64,000 nt of DNA from Geobacter sp. OR-1 (GCF_000813145.1 NZ_BAZF01000002.1:248001-312000), one strand, 5' to 3'; shown: positions 36,522 to 44,884, counted from the stretch's first letter. Made by a program: numbers and translations. The notes: generated from the sequence alone by a model not told the origin.

Positions 36522-37478
36522 ATGAATGCATCAGCTCAAATCATTCCCATCAACCCCACCGCATCATCCCTCACTCACCACGCCGTCAACATCAGTGAAC
36601 TGAAGGCCCAGGTAAACCTGATCCAGTACGTCATGCGTGACGTCATGAAATCAGGCGAGCACTACGGCACCATTCCCGGCTGCGGAGACAAAGCAGTTCT
36701 TCTCAAACCGGGCGCCGAAAAACTCATGCTTACCTTCAGACTGGCAAACGACGTGGATGTGGAAACCATCGACCTGCATCTCGGCCATCGGGAGTATCGC
36801 ATCAAAGTGACGCTCTACTCACCGGCAGGCCAGCGTCTCGGTACAGGTGTCGGTTCCTGTTCGACAATGGAAAGCAAGTACCGTTACCGTGTCGGACCGA
36901 TAGAACTGACAAACAGACCAGTGCCAAACAAATACTGGGATCTTCGCAAGGAGAACCCGGCAAAGGCGCAAGAGATCATCGGTGGACGCGGCTTCAGTGC
37001 AAAAAAGGATGAGAGCGGCAACTGGATGATTGCCCGCCAGGGAGAAAAGGTCGAACACGACAATCCGGCGGACTATTACAACACTTGCCTGAAAATGGCC
37101 AAGAAGCGGGGATTAGTGGATGCAGTACTTACCTCAACCGCCGCCTCGGACATCTTCACCCAGGATATCGAGGAAGATCCTGACCTTTACGGACAGACGG
37201 ATAACAACGGAGGAAACAGTGCCGGCAGCACCAGCACCACCTCCGGGACTCCGCATACTGCCAAACCGGACAGCTCCCAAACATCTCACGAAGCCGAACC
37301 GGTTTCGACTTCCGAGATCATCGGGTATCTGACGGCCAAGGGGATCAGGATGGAACTCTCCGCAGATGAATCGGAGATCTCCGCCTTCCCGGACTTCAAC
37401 GACTCTTCAGCCCGCCAATGGCTGAAAGACCACGGCTTCAAATGGGACGGCAAAGGCAAATGCTGGCAGTACCGGTAA
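36522..37478 (+). CDS. Mobile-element protein, possible recombination/ssDNA-annealing role
   Basis: A 318-residue protein. The N-terminal 200 residues (YVMRDVMKSGEHYGTIPGCG, LLKPGAEKLMLTFRLA) recur in phages and integrative elements beside ssb and exonuclease genes, the slot where SXT-type elements place their annealing protein. A low-complexity Ser/Thr linker (about 225-255) leads to a C-terminal module of about 60 residues ending KWDGKGKCWQYR. I do not recognise a named family; the recombination role is inferred from context. Confidence 0.65.
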   Translation: MNASAQIIPINPTASSLTHHAVNISELKAQVNLIQYVMRDVMKSGEHYGTIPGCGDKAVLLKPGAEKLMLTFRLANDVDVETIDLHLGHREYRIKVTLYSPAGQRLGTGVGSCSTMESKYRYRVGPIELTNRPVPNKYWDLRKENPAKAQEIIGGRGFSAKKDESGNWMIARQGEKVEHDNPADYYNTCLKMAKKRGLVDAVLTSTAASDIFTQDIEEDPDLYGQTDNNGGNSAGSTSTTSGTPHTAKPDSSQTSHEAEPVSTSEIIGYLTAKGIRMELSADESEISAFPDFNDSSARQWLKDHGFKWDGKGKCWQYR

Positions 37479-37519
37479 CGCCTGACGTTCCAGACTGAAC
37501 CTCACTCACAACCTACTTC

Positions 37520-37601
37520 TGCAGGGAGACAACGACTTTCTCCCTACCGGGGGTGTCTTGTCTCCTCTGCCGGGTACAACCCACAGACAGGAGACAAGAT
37601 C
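37520..37601 (+). promoter_or_regulatory. Structured mRNA leader, copy 3
   Basis: Outer stem GGAGACAA-(c)-GAC (37525-37536) with GTC-TTGTCTCC (37555-37565). Inner CTCCC/GGGGG hairpin. CTTGTCTCC (37557-37565) is perfectly complementary to the Shine-Dalgarno region GGAGACAAG (37590-37598), a variant spelling matched on all three strands. Confidence 0.8.
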
Positions 37602-37766
37602 ATGAATACTCACATCATCAAATACGTAACTGTCAAAGGCTATCAGGTGCCGGTCTATGCTCCCAAGATGAACCTCCAGGTCAGCATCGACGTCACCCGG
37701 ATCATTACCGGTGTCATCTTCGGCTCGCTACTCACCGCAGTCGGCGCGATTCCATTTCTGATCTGA
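37602..37766 (+). CDS. Small membrane protein
   Basis: A 54-codon frame directly behind a leader and its AGGAG. The N-terminal half is basic and soluble (MNTHIIKYVTVKGYQVPVYA). The C-terminal half is one membrane helix (IITGVIFGSLLTAVGAIPFL). It ends 12 bases before the nuclease gene. No homologue is known to me. Confidence 0.65.
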   Translation: MNTHIIKYVTVKGYQVPVYAPKMNLQVSIDVTRIITGVIFGSLLTAVGAIPFLI

Positions 37767-37778
37767 AAGGAGATAGCC

Positions 37779-38753
37779 ATGAGCAAACTCGCTGCATTTC
37801 TGGGACGGGCTATTCCGACCCATCAGCAAAAACAATCATCTCATCTTGGTGACCGAACTATATACGTCGGAGCCTCCGACATTGCTGGCTGTCCGCGTAA
37901 AGCAGCACTCGGTAAGCAGTCTCCGAAAGGTCATGACATCAAGACACTACTCCGTTTTTCCCGTGGCCACGCTGCGCAAGCCATGTATGCCGAGTTCTTC
38001 AAGACCGGCGGCGCCCTCTTCAATGAAGAAGTCGAAGTGAAGCATCCGCAGTTTCCTGAGATCAGATGTCATATTGACTTTCTGTTCTATGCGAACCGGC
38101 AGACTAAACGGCTTCACATTGTGGAGATGAAGTCGACCGACGGCATCCCCGACGAACCCTATGCATCATGGGTGGATCAGCTGCATGTCCAGATGGGCCT
38201 GCTGCAACTCACCCTCGATCCGGAGGTGGAAATCGGTGGATCAATTCTGGTGGTTGACCTCAATGCGGGAACATACCGGGAATTCAACAGCTATACGCCT
38301 AACAAGCTGGTGTTCAATCAGCTTATGGAAAAAGGTCAGCACATCCTTGCGGCAATGCGGGGCGATTGTGCACCTCGAACTGAGCCGGGCATACTCTGCG
38401 GTTATTGTCCGTTTCGCACCGGTTGTCCTTCCCATGCCGTCGGTCTGGATCTCCCAAGTGAGATATTGGAAGCCGGCAGGAAGTACCTGGTGCTGAACGA
38501 ACAGAAAAAAGCTCTCGATACCCGACTGGACATCCTGAAGAACGACATTCTCACCTTTGCGGATGGCGCATTCAAAGGTGCATCAGACGGCATACTGATC
38601 AACGTCACATCAGTGGCAGAGTCGGTAATGATCGACAGTTTCAAGCTCAAGAGAAACTATCCGGATATCTTCGACCAGGTCACGAAGCCAAAAGCCGGTT
38701 TCGTCAAACTTGAAATCAAACCATTCACGCCGCTCGCAGCTCAAGCGGCCTGA
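37779..38753 (+). CDS. Cas4/RecB-like PD-(D/E)XK nuclease with Fe-S cysteines
   Basis: A 324-residue nuclease. Active-site pattern: Glu in FNEEVEVKHP, Asp in CHIDFLFYANR and E-x-K in HIVEMKS. One Cys near the N-terminus (IAGCPRKAALG) plus three in LCGYCPFRTGC reproduce the four-Cys 4Fe-4S site of Cas4/AddB nucleases. It fills the exonuclease position of an ssb/annealing/exonuclease recombination cassette. AAAGGAG precedes the ATG. Confidence 0.82.
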   Translation: MSKLAAFLGRAIPTHQQKQSSHLGDRTIYVGASDIAGCPRKAALGKQSPKGHDIKTLLRFSRGHAAQAMYAEFFKTGGALFNEEVEVKHPQFPEIRCHIDFLFYANRQTKRLHIVEMKSTDGIPDEPYASWVDQLHVQMGLLQLTLDPEVEIGGSILVVDLNAGTYREFNSYTPNKLVFNQLMEKGQHILAAMRGDCAPRTEPGILCGYCPFRTGCPSHAVGLDLPSEILEAGRKYLVLNEQKKALDTRLDILKNDILTFADGAFKGASDGILINVTSVAESVMIDSFKLKRNYPDIFDQVTKPKAGFVKLEIKPFTPLAAQAA

Positions 38754-38761
38754 ACCAACCC

Positions 38762-38838
38762 CACCAGGGGGCATCACGCTCCCCATGGGAAATCTCCATT
38801 CATGGAGGCGTGTCTGCCCCAGTGAAAGGAGATTACCG
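38762..38838 (+). promoter_or_regulatory. Structured mRNA leader, copy 4
   Basis: Outer stem GGGGCA-(t)-CACGC (38768-38779) with GCGTG-(tc)-TGCCCC (38808-38820). Inner TCCC-cat-GGGA. An extra hairpin follows it. AATCTCC (38791-38797) is the perfect complement of the SD GGAGATT (38828-38834). Confidence 0.75.
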
Positions 38839-39039
38839 ATGAAAACATATCGAACCGGCACATTGCCGCCAGACCTTAAATCATTCGCCCTGACGAACAG
38901 AAATGAAGTGCTGAAAGAGGCCCTGCACACCATTGTGACGCTGATCCTCATGGCAGCTATCTTCCTGTTAGTCATGATCGCTGCCGTTCCGCCTGAACCG
39001 AGGGTGTACCCCGCCGGTTGGGAGGAGGTGCGCGGATGA
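38839..39039 (+). CDS. Small membrane protein
   Basis: A 66-residue protein. A soluble N-terminal 28 residues are followed by one long hydrophobic helix (HTIVTLILMAAIFLLVMIAA) and a short C-terminal tail. The start is the ATG at 38839 behind AAAGGAG. It overlaps the next gene by four bases (ATGA). The function is unknown. Confidence 0.6.
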   Translation: MKTYRTGTLPPDLKSFALTNRNEVLKEALHTIVTLILMAAIFLLVMIAAVPPEPRVYPAGWEEVRG

Positions 39040-39305
39040 TGGAGTCAAACATTACTATCTATACAGAAGAGGAAACGACTCTAACTGATTCCGCAATGAA
39101 CGAGGTCAATCTGTCACTGCACGGAGCCAACCGCTTTCTGGAACGGGATATCCCGCTGGAGGCAGTCGAAGGTGTCCGTCACCTTCTGCCGCTCCTCAAC
39201 GATAAGCCACTCAAGTTCAGGTACAAGGGAGTACTGGTCGTTGCCCGACTGGTCAACGGCTCTCCCAGGATCATCACTGCCTGGAGAGTTCCACCTCCTC
39301 TGTAG
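39036..39305 (+). CDS. DUF4258-like small protein
   Basis: An 89-residue protein from the ATG at 39036, coupled to the preceding membrane protein; GGAGGAGG lies upstream. The pattern LSLHGANRFLERDIPLEAVE followed by beta strands (KFRYKGVLVVARL, RIITAWR) resembles DUF4258/BrnT-like small folds, some of which are RNase toxins. No antitoxin gene is paired with it, so a house function in the element is as likely. Confidence 0.6.
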   Translation: MMESNITIYTEEETTLTDSAMNEVNLSLHGANRFLERDIPLEAVEGVRHLLPLLNDKPLKFRYKGVLVVARLVNGSPRIITAWRVPPPL

Positions 39306-39345
39306 CACACTCAAGGCAGACCACTGCCATCACAAGGAGGCCATC

Positions 39346-39747
39346 ATGAGCCCAAAAACTCCAAGGCCCAAGGCTGCCACCGGCTTCACCATCGAACGCC
39401 GGTCATCTTGCGGCAAGATCTACACCACGGTAACTCTCTGCACGACAACAGCCGCACCCATGGAAGTATTCATCCGCTTCGGCAAAGCCGGAGGATGTGG
39501 TTCCGCCATGGCAGACGGTATCGCTCGCCTGGTCTCCTACGGACTCCGTTCGGGACTTGAGCCAACCGATGCCTTCAAAGCATTGAGCGGTATCGGCTGT
39601 CACCTCGGGAGCAATACCTGTCTCAACTGCGTAGCCGAATCGATCCGCTTTGTGCTCGCGCATCTGGAAACGGGTCGCGACATCAACGATTTGATCGAGG
39701 AAGCTGCTCTGGCGGAAGCAAATGCCAGCACTCACGACTTCATCTGA
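39346..39747 (+). CDS. TSCPD-domain protein
   Basis: A 133-residue protein matching the TSCPD domain found at the C-terminus of B12-dependent ribonucleotide reductases and as free-standing proteins: RSSCGKIYTTVTL, IRFGKAGGCGSAMADGIARL and SNTCLNCVAESI. Cysteines in CG, GCG and CLNC could bind metal or be redox-active. A short hairpin (GGCA-TGCC) and AAGGAGG precede the ATG. Its role in the element is unknown. Confidence 0.78.
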   Translation: MSPKTPRPKAATGFTIERRSSCGKIYTTVTLCTTTAAPMEVFIRFGKAGGCGSAMADGIARLVSYGLRSGLEPTDAFKALSGIGCHLGSNTCLNCVAESIRFVLAHLETGRDINDLIEEAALAEANASTHDFI

Positions 39748-39769
39748 TACCAAACCAATATCAACACCT

Positions 39770-39842
39770 GGCAGGGAAGATAGACATCCCTGCGGGGTGG
39801 TCTGTCTCCCTGTCGGGTTACAACCCTGCAAAGGAGGCAGAC
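39770..39842 (+). promoter_or_regulatory. Structured mRNA leader, copy 5
   Basis: Outer stem 39774-39785 (GGGAAGATAGAC) with 39800-39810 (GTCTGTCTCCC), one bulge and one mismatch. Inner CCC-tgc-GGG. GTCTGTCTCC (39800-39809) pairs over ten positions, one G-U, with the SD region GGAGGCAGAC (39833-39842). A further GGGT/ACCC hairpin lies between them. Confidence 0.75.
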
Positions 39843-40784
39843 ATGAACTACGAAATCAGGAGCACGTTCAAAATCGACGCGCCCAAAACGGTAACCATCA
39901 AAGGCAGGACACCGGGACACCCTGCGGTTCCACCGGCGGACGAGCAATACATATTCCGTCAGGCCACCCTGTCTGACCTATTCACCTGGTATCTGTTGGG
40001 TGAACGGTCACTCTACCTCACCGGCCCCACCGGTTGCGGCAAATCATCAGTCATCATCGAGATTGCAGCACGGCTCAATATCCCCCTCTGGAACGTTGTC
40101 GCCCATTCCCGGCTGGAAACACCGGAACTGATCGGTGGTTATCGGCTCAATGCCGGCGGAGGAATGGATTTTGTGCATGGGCCACTCATTATTGCCATGA
40201 AGGAAGGTGGCTGGTTCTTGATCGATGAAATCGATCTGCTCGACCCATCCACTGCAGCGGGACTGAACGGTGTTGCCGAAGGCCGATCCATAACCATTCC
40301 GGAAACAGGAGAAGTGGTGACGGCTCATCCGGATTTCCGTTTCATTGCCACCGCCAACTCCAACGGAGCAGGTGACGCCACGGGTCTCTATCAGGGGATT
40401 CTGCGGCAAAATCTGGCTTTTCTCGACCGCTTCTACATGATCGAGGTCGGTTATCCCGATCCTGAGATCGAAAAGAAAATCCTGACCGAGGTAGCACCAT
40501 CGGTTGGGAGCGACATCAGAGACCGCATGGTGAACATCGCCAATGAAATCCGCGCCCTGTTCATCAAGGGTGAAGCAGAAGTCACGCTTTCGACCCGAAC
40601 CCTGACCAGGTGGGCACGTATCACCGCCTTCCAGGCACGGGCTGCGGCAAGTCAAGGAATGTCCAACGGCGAAACATTGACCAAGGCTTTCGACCGGGCA
40701 CTCGGCTTCCGAGCTGAACCCGACACCCGAACCGCCCTGCATGCGGTATTGCAGCGGCATTTCGGTGACCGGAGGACGCCATGA
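39843..40784 (+). CDS. CobS/MoxR-like AAA+ ATPase
   Basis: A 313-residue AAA+ protein: Walker A GPTGCGKSS (about residue 61), Walker B FLIDEIDLL, sensor ATANSNGAGD. The sequence is of the CobS (cobaltochelatase small subunit) branch of MoxR-like ATPases. Such proteins act with VWA-domain partners as chaperones; the CobT-like partner is two genes on. It overlaps the WGR-like gene by four bases. It has the layout of the cobS-like gene of SXT/R391 elements. Confidence 0.88.
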   Translation: MNYEIRSTFKIDAPKTVTIKGRTPGHPAVPPADEQYIFRQATLSDLFTWYLLGERSLYLTGPTGCGKSSVIIEIAARLNIPLWNVVAHSRLETPELIGGYRLNAGGGMDFVHGPLIIAMKEGGWFLIDEIDLLDPSTAAGLNGVAEGRSITIPETGEVVTAHPDFRFIATANSNGAGDATGLYQGILRQNLAFLDRFYMIEVGYPDPEIEKKILTEVAPSVGSDIRDRMVNIANEIRALFIKGEAEVTLSTRTLTRWARITAFQARAAASQGMSNGETLTKAFDRALGFRAEPDTRTALHAVLQRHFGDRRTP

Positions 40785-41197
40785 CCAGATACAGGTGCAT
40801 CAAGTCCTCTGTGGATCTGCACCTGCTGGACAGGGTCAGAAACCACGACAAGGTCTATCACCTGGCGGTATTCGAGCGGGACGATGGCAATTACGACGTC
40901 CTGTACCGTTACGGTCGCCGTGGCACAACAATGCGCCTCGGTATCCTCAAAGGTGGTGAATGTCTTCGCGACTATCGCTCAGCCAGCAATCTCATGACCC
41001 GCAAGGAAGCGGAACAGGTCAACGGCGACGGGTATCAGTATGCCGACGGCATTACACCCGATGTCTGGAAGGATCTGCTGCCAACTTCATTTGGTCCTGA
41101 AGAAAAGGCTGAAGAACTACAACCACCCGAACAACCAGAACCAACAGCTCCGGCACCTGAAATAGGCGGTGACGGACCGAAGACCTGGTTCTGGTAA
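40781..41197 (+). CDS. WGR-like domain protein with C-terminal WFW tail
   Basis: A 138-residue protein. The first 95 residues look like a WGR-type beta domain (YDVLYRYGRRGTTMRLGILK then AEQVNGDGYQY). A Glu/Pro-rich flexible linker (about 108-130) follows, ending GPKTWFW. The same WFW end occurs on the DUF3150 protein encoded next, suggesting both dock on a common partner such as the AAA+ ATPase. Confidence 0.7.
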   Translation: MTRYRCIKSSVDLHLLDRVRNHDKVYHLAVFERDDGNYDVLYRYGRRGTTMRLGILKGGECLRDYRSASNLMTRKEAEQVNGDGYQYADGITPDVWKDLLPTSFGPEEKAEELQPPEQPEPTAPAPEIGGDGPKTWFW

Positions 41198-41207
41198 TCA
41201 TTACAAC

Positions 41208-41278
41208 CCCACCGGGGGAGACCAACTCCCTCGGGGAGAAGTCTCCTTACGGAGGGATTACCATCGAAAGGAGACATC
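41208..41278 (+). promoter_or_regulatory. Structured mRNA leader, copy 6
   Basis: GGAGAC (41217-41222) pairs with GTCTCC (41241-41246). Inner CTCC/GGAG hairpin (41226-41238). The same GTCTCC is the exact complement of the SD GGAGAC (41270-41275). Confidence 0.75.
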
Positions 41279-42238
41279 ATGAACAACCAAACTACCATCA
41301 CCAAAGTCCTCCAAGGCCTTGTCCTGGTTCATCTCAGCTTCTCCGTCTGGTCGGGCAAGAAGAAACTCCGACCGGAAGACCTCAAGGGAGCGAACCTGCC
41401 ACCTGACAAACTTGCCTCACTCGGTTCCAAGCGCATCTTTGCGCCTGACGCACTCAAGGTGTTCGCCACCTTGAAACGTCAGGCCGAACGAGCTTGCGAG
41501 GAGGTGGGAGTCCGGTTCCTCGGTGGCTATGCCATTCCCGAGGAAAAGCTGATTCCCCTCATGGAGAAGATGGAACAGATCGAACAGAGCTTTGCCACTG
41601 CAAAGACTGACTTTCTGTCGGCATACGACGACAATCTCAAAGACTGGCTCGCCGAAGCTGGTGAATGGTCGGAGATCGTCGCCCGTGCTGTTGAACCTGC
41701 CAGCCGTGTTGCAGAACGACTTGCCTGCGGATTTACCGCCTTCAAGGTGGAAGCCCCGGGTGAAGCGGCTTCAGCAGCACAACCCCTGGAACGTCAGGTA
41801 GGCGGACTTGCGGATCAACTGATCCATGAGATCGGCGCCCTGGCAAAATCTACCTGGGAGGAATCGTACCGGGGTCGAACTTCCGTAACCCGGAAGGCAC
41901 TTCGTCCCCTGAAGGCGATTCTCGACAAACTCTCCAGCCTCAGCTTCGTCGGCCCTGACAAGATCAGCGCCCTCGTTGCCAACGTGAACGCGGCGCTCGC
42001 TACCGTACCCAGATCCGGACCTGTTACCGGGGCAACCCTGATGGGTCTGGTCGGAGTACTGTGCGAGCTTTCCGACATTGCCGGTTTCATCACGACCGAG
42101 GAACGGGAAGAGATGCTGCAACCTCTCCCCGAACCTGAAGTCGAGCCGGCCCCACCAACAATCACTCCACCAAAGACCGTCACGAGAAGACCACAGCCGG
42201 CAAAGCAGGTTGAAGCCCCGGCTGTCTGGTTCTGGTAG
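41279..42238 (+). CDS. DUF3150-family protein with C-terminal WFW tail
   Basis: A 319-residue protein of the DUF3150 family: LVLVHLSFSVWSGKKKLRPE at the start, then a largely helical body (LMEKMEQIEQSFATAKTDF; SLSFVGPDKISALVANVN). The last 50 residues are Pro-rich and end APAVWFW. DUF3150 proteins occur in conjugative elements and phages between CobS-like ATPase and CobT-like VWA genes. Helical form and context suggest an adaptor in that complex. Confidence 0.8.
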   Translation: MNNQTTITKVLQGLVLVHLSFSVWSGKKKLRPEDLKGANLPPDKLASLGSKRIFAPDALKVFATLKRQAERACEEVGVRFLGGYAIPEEKLIPLMEKMEQIEQSFATAKTDFLSAYDDNLKDWLAEAGEWSEIVARAVEPASRVAERLACGFTAFKVEAPGEAASAAQPLERQVGGLADQLIHEIGALAKSTWEESYRGRTSVTRKALRPLKAILDKLSSLSFVGPDKISALVANVNAALATVPRSGPVTGATLMGLVGVLCELSDIAGFITTEEREEMLQPLPEPEVEPAPPTITPPKTVTRRPQPAKQVEAPAVWFW

Positions 42239-42247
42239 GGGGACACC

Positions 42248-43966
42248 ATGAAAGCACGTCCTCTTGCCCTGATCGCCAAGGTTCTTGGCCGGAAATACGA
42301 CATCACTGTGACCATTGCCGGACAGATCGCCTGCACCACTGGGAAGGAAATAACCATACCGGTCGTGTCTGGAGATCATGCTGAAGCGCTTGCCCATGGC
42401 TATATCGATCATGAAGCAGCGCACGTCCGGTACACCGACTTTTCCGTGCAACTGATGGATAATTTCGCGGGGGATCTGCTCAACATCCTGGAAGATGTCA
42501 GGATCGAGCAGGCAATCGGCTGGGAGTATCCCGGCTGCATTGCCAACCTCCGAGAACTGACGCGCATCCTGGTTGAACAGCATGGCGCGTTCAGACCGGA
42601 CCCGTCCCATCCATCCCAGAGCATCCTCTCCTGGATCATGGCCCTGACCCGCATCGCGGTGCTGAACCATGATTCGATGCGGCAAACTAGGGACAGCGCC
42701 GAACCATTGGTCCGGCAAATCCTTGGGGAGCAGTTCAACCAGGCGGTACAGCTTTTGGATCGGACCGGGACTCTTCGGTCAACCCGTGAGACGGCAGCGC
42801 TTCGCGATGAACTGATGAAGCTCATCCGTAACGCTGCAAAGCCAATGCAAACAAATGGCCATTCCCAGACCTCTCAAAGTGCTTCCGGCAGTAACGGTAA
42901 CTCTGGCCAGGGGAATCAGGATGGTCAATCGCAACAGAAGAACGCCACGGACACCAATGGCGGTCAACAAGCGAAGGACGGTGGCAAACAGCAAGCGCCA
43001 TCACAACCTTCAACCAAGTCTGACAACAGCACATCTTCCGGACAACAAACACCGGGACAGTCGGGTGCTTCACTTGAAACAGCCCGGCAGGCCATCTCGG
43101 AAGCATTATCCGGCAAGAGCATCGGGTCCTACGGAAACGTGGGTGAGAAACTTGCCGAACTGCTCTGTCAGAACGCAACCGAAAGCTCGTTCAACGGGTC
43201 TGGAGCTGCTGCACCACGGCTGCCGACCGCCCAACCACTACGAAACGCCAGCGGCTACGATGATATCTCTGCTCTTCGAGTCCATACGGCTGCTCTGCGA
43301 GCCCGCCTTCAGGGGCTCGTCCAGGCATCAAAACAGAAACGCTCCACCCCGGCCAGTGTCGGACACCGACTGGATTCCCGTGTTCTGACCCGACTTCGTG
43401 TCGGCGATACCCGGGTCTTCAACAGGAAAGAGGAAAAACGGGCAGTCAACACTGCTGTCTGCATGCTTCTGGACAGTTCCGGAAGCATGGGCAACTCGAC
43501 CCTGCTGAACAAGATGGGTATCGCTTCCCGTGCCTGCTTTGTGGCTTCGGAGGCTCTGTACTCCATTCCCGGTGTCCGTACGGCGATTGCGACCTTTAAA
43601 GGTTTCGACAATCGCGTTTTCCCCATGGTTGATTTCGGGGAAAAGCCGGATCACAGCAGATTCAACATCACCGGTTCCGGCGGCACCAGGCTTGGCCATG
43701 CTCTTTGGTGGGCATGGGGCGAGCTCTGCCTGCGCCGGGAAACACGTAAGATCTGCATCGCCTTCTCCGACGGAGACACCGGCGATGGCCCCGTCACCCA
43801 AGCCGCCATCAAGCGGATGCGGGAATCGGGGATTGAGGTGATCGGGATCGGTATCCAGGACACCAGCATCAAACGATACCTGCCCGACAATCATCGGATC
43901 ATCAAAAACCTTGACCAATTTACACCGGCCCTCCTGGAGCTGTTACGGGAGAAGCTGGTCGCCTGA
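42248..43966 (+). CDS. CobT-like VWA protein with N-terminal HExxH domain
   Basis: A 572-residue protein. The N-terminal part has DHEAAHVRYTDF, a zincin HExxH motif, and NILEDVRIEQAIG about 30 residues later, where the third ligand of such domains lies. A low-complexity Gln/Ser/Asn/Gly linker covers about 195-280. The C-terminal VWA domain has the MIDAS motif DSSGSMGNS, then GSGGTRLG and AFSDGDTGDG. It begins nine bases after DUF3150 with no leader of its own. It probably works with the AAA+ ATPase; the metallopeptidase activity is unproven. Confidence 0.85.
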   Translation: MKARPLALIAKVLGRKYDITVTIAGQIACTTGKEITIPVVSGDHAEALAHGYIDHEAAHVRYTDFSVQLMDNFAGDLLNILEDVRIEQAIGWEYPGCIANLRELTRILVEQHGAFRPDPSHPSQSILSWIMALTRIAVLNHDSMRQTRDSAEPLVRQILGEQFNQAVQLLDRTGTLRSTRETAALRDELMKLIRNAAKPMQTNGHSQTSQSASGSNGNSGQGNQDGQSQQKNATDTNGGQQAKDGGKQQAPSQPSTKSDNSTSSGQQTPGQSGASLETARQAISEALSGKSIGSYGNVGEKLAELLCQNATESSFNGSGAAAPRLPTAQPLRNASGYDDISALRVHTAALRARLQGLVQASKQKRSTPASVGHRLDSRVLTRLRVGDTRVFNRKEEKRAVNTAVCMLLDSSGSMGNSTLLNKMGIASRACFVASEALYSIPGVRTAIATFKGFDNRVFPMVDFGEKPDHSRFNITGSGGTRLGHALWWAWGELCLRRETRKICIAFSDGDTGDGPVTQAAIKRMRESGIEVIGIGIQDTSIKRYLPDNHRIIKNLDQFTPALLELLREKLVA

Positions 43967-43975
43967 TCAACCCAC

Positions 43976-44044
43976 ACCCCGACGGGGAATGCCATTCCCC
44001 AAGGGAGATGTGCGTTCTCCGTCGGTACTACACGAGGAGAACCC
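43976..44044 (+). promoter_or_regulatory. Structured mRNA leader, copy 7
   Basis: A 12-pair outer stem: GACGGGGAATGC (43981-43992) with GCGTTCTCCGTC (44012-44023), two G-U. Inner TCCC-caa-GGGA. GTTCTCC (44014-44020) is the exact complement of this copy's SD GGAGAAC (44036-44042), a spelling unlike the other copies. Confidence 0.8.
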
Positions 44045-44608
44045 ATGAAAATTACCATCTCAAACGACAAGGCGTCGGCAACGGTCATCTGCCGGGATCT
44101 GATCCTGGACGATTCTGTGCCCGGCGCCCGCAATCTCTTTTATCTCACCGCCTACGGCCCCACTCAGGAGATCCGGGCTTTCGCCCAGATTCTTGCCATG
44201 AAGGGGTCACTTGAATGCCACGGTAAAGAAGACAGATCCATCAACATCTGGAGCAACCATCCCCTGAGGGTTATACCAAAAATGGGCGAAGGGTATTCGG
44301 GGGCATACATCACGCCTTCGTCCGACTCATCGTTTCTGATCGGCACCTCGAAGGCGGATTGCTACCAGGTCTTTACCAGGATTCTCGATCAGCGGGAGTT
44401 TGTCCATCGCGATTGGTACGAGGCACTGTTCAACGAAGTATCCATGGAAATAGAGCCCCTTGTGGGAAACAAGCGGTGCTGGAAATTCCGGGTCCACGAA
44501 CTCAAGTCGGAGATAGTCAACCGGCTCAAGTATGGCGGACTCAAGATGCCTCCCGCGACAGCGCATTTCACCATCGAAAAGGAGGAACACCATGCGTTAT
44601 CCAATTGA
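44045..44608 (+). CDS. Mobile-element protein of unknown function
   Basis: A 187-residue soluble protein with mixed alpha/beta predicted character (DSVPGARNLFYLTAYGPTQE; YITPSSDSSFLIGTSKADCY). There is no motif I recognise. It overlaps the next small gene by 17 bases. The leader ahead of it and its place in the core suggest an element-maintenance or host-interaction role only by association. Confidence 0.6.
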   Translation: MKITISNDKASATVICRDLILDDSVPGARNLFYLTAYGPTQEIRAFAQILAMKGSLECHGKEDRSINIWSNHPLRVIPKMGEGYSGAYITPSSDSSFLIGTSKADCYQVFTRILDQREFVHRDWYEALFNEVSMEIEPLVGNKRCWKFRVHELKSEIVNRLKYGGLKMPPATAHFTIEKEEHHALSN

Positions 44609-44861
44609 ACAAGTATCGGACAACTGGGAACGCCGGATCATCAAAAACGGCTACGTTCAACACCGTGAAGTCTACCGTAACGGTACTCACGGAGAGTGGC
44701 AGTTTTACATATCCGGCTTTGGCCCCACGGTTGAAGGCGGTACGGGACGCTGCACCGTCCTTAAGGAAGGCGGCAGCTATGACCGTACTGTTCCCATCGA
44801 TGCCGACAACCGGATCAAGATCAATGGCCGCTGGTATGACCGGCGCTATTGGGATCACTGA
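44592..44861 (+). CDS. Small basic protein of the element core
   Basis: An 89-residue protein from the ATG at 44592 with AAAGGAGG just upstream, inside the previous gene. It is rich in aromatic and charged residues (NWERRIIKNGYVQHREVYRN; KINGRWYDRRYWDH), giving a compact beta-type appearance. No family was recognised. Confidence 0.6.
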   Translation: MRYPIEQVSDNWERRIIKNGYVQHREVYRNGTHGEWQFYISGFGPTVEGGTGRCTVLKEGGSYDRTVPIDADNRIKINGRWYDRRYWDH

Positions 44862-44884
44862 GACGAAGATACAATAATTTCTAT

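Noticed and set aside
41771-42718. 315-codon antisense frame opposite DUF3150/CobT-like genes
   Set aside because: It lies fully opposite two well-supported genes, gives an unlikely composition, and has no ribosome site; it is a by-product of GC-rich codon use.
39843-43966. Cobaltochelatase CobS/CobT for cobalamin synthesis
   Set aside because: No CobN or other cobalamin genes occur, DUF3150 and WGR lie between the two, and the setting is a mobile-element core.
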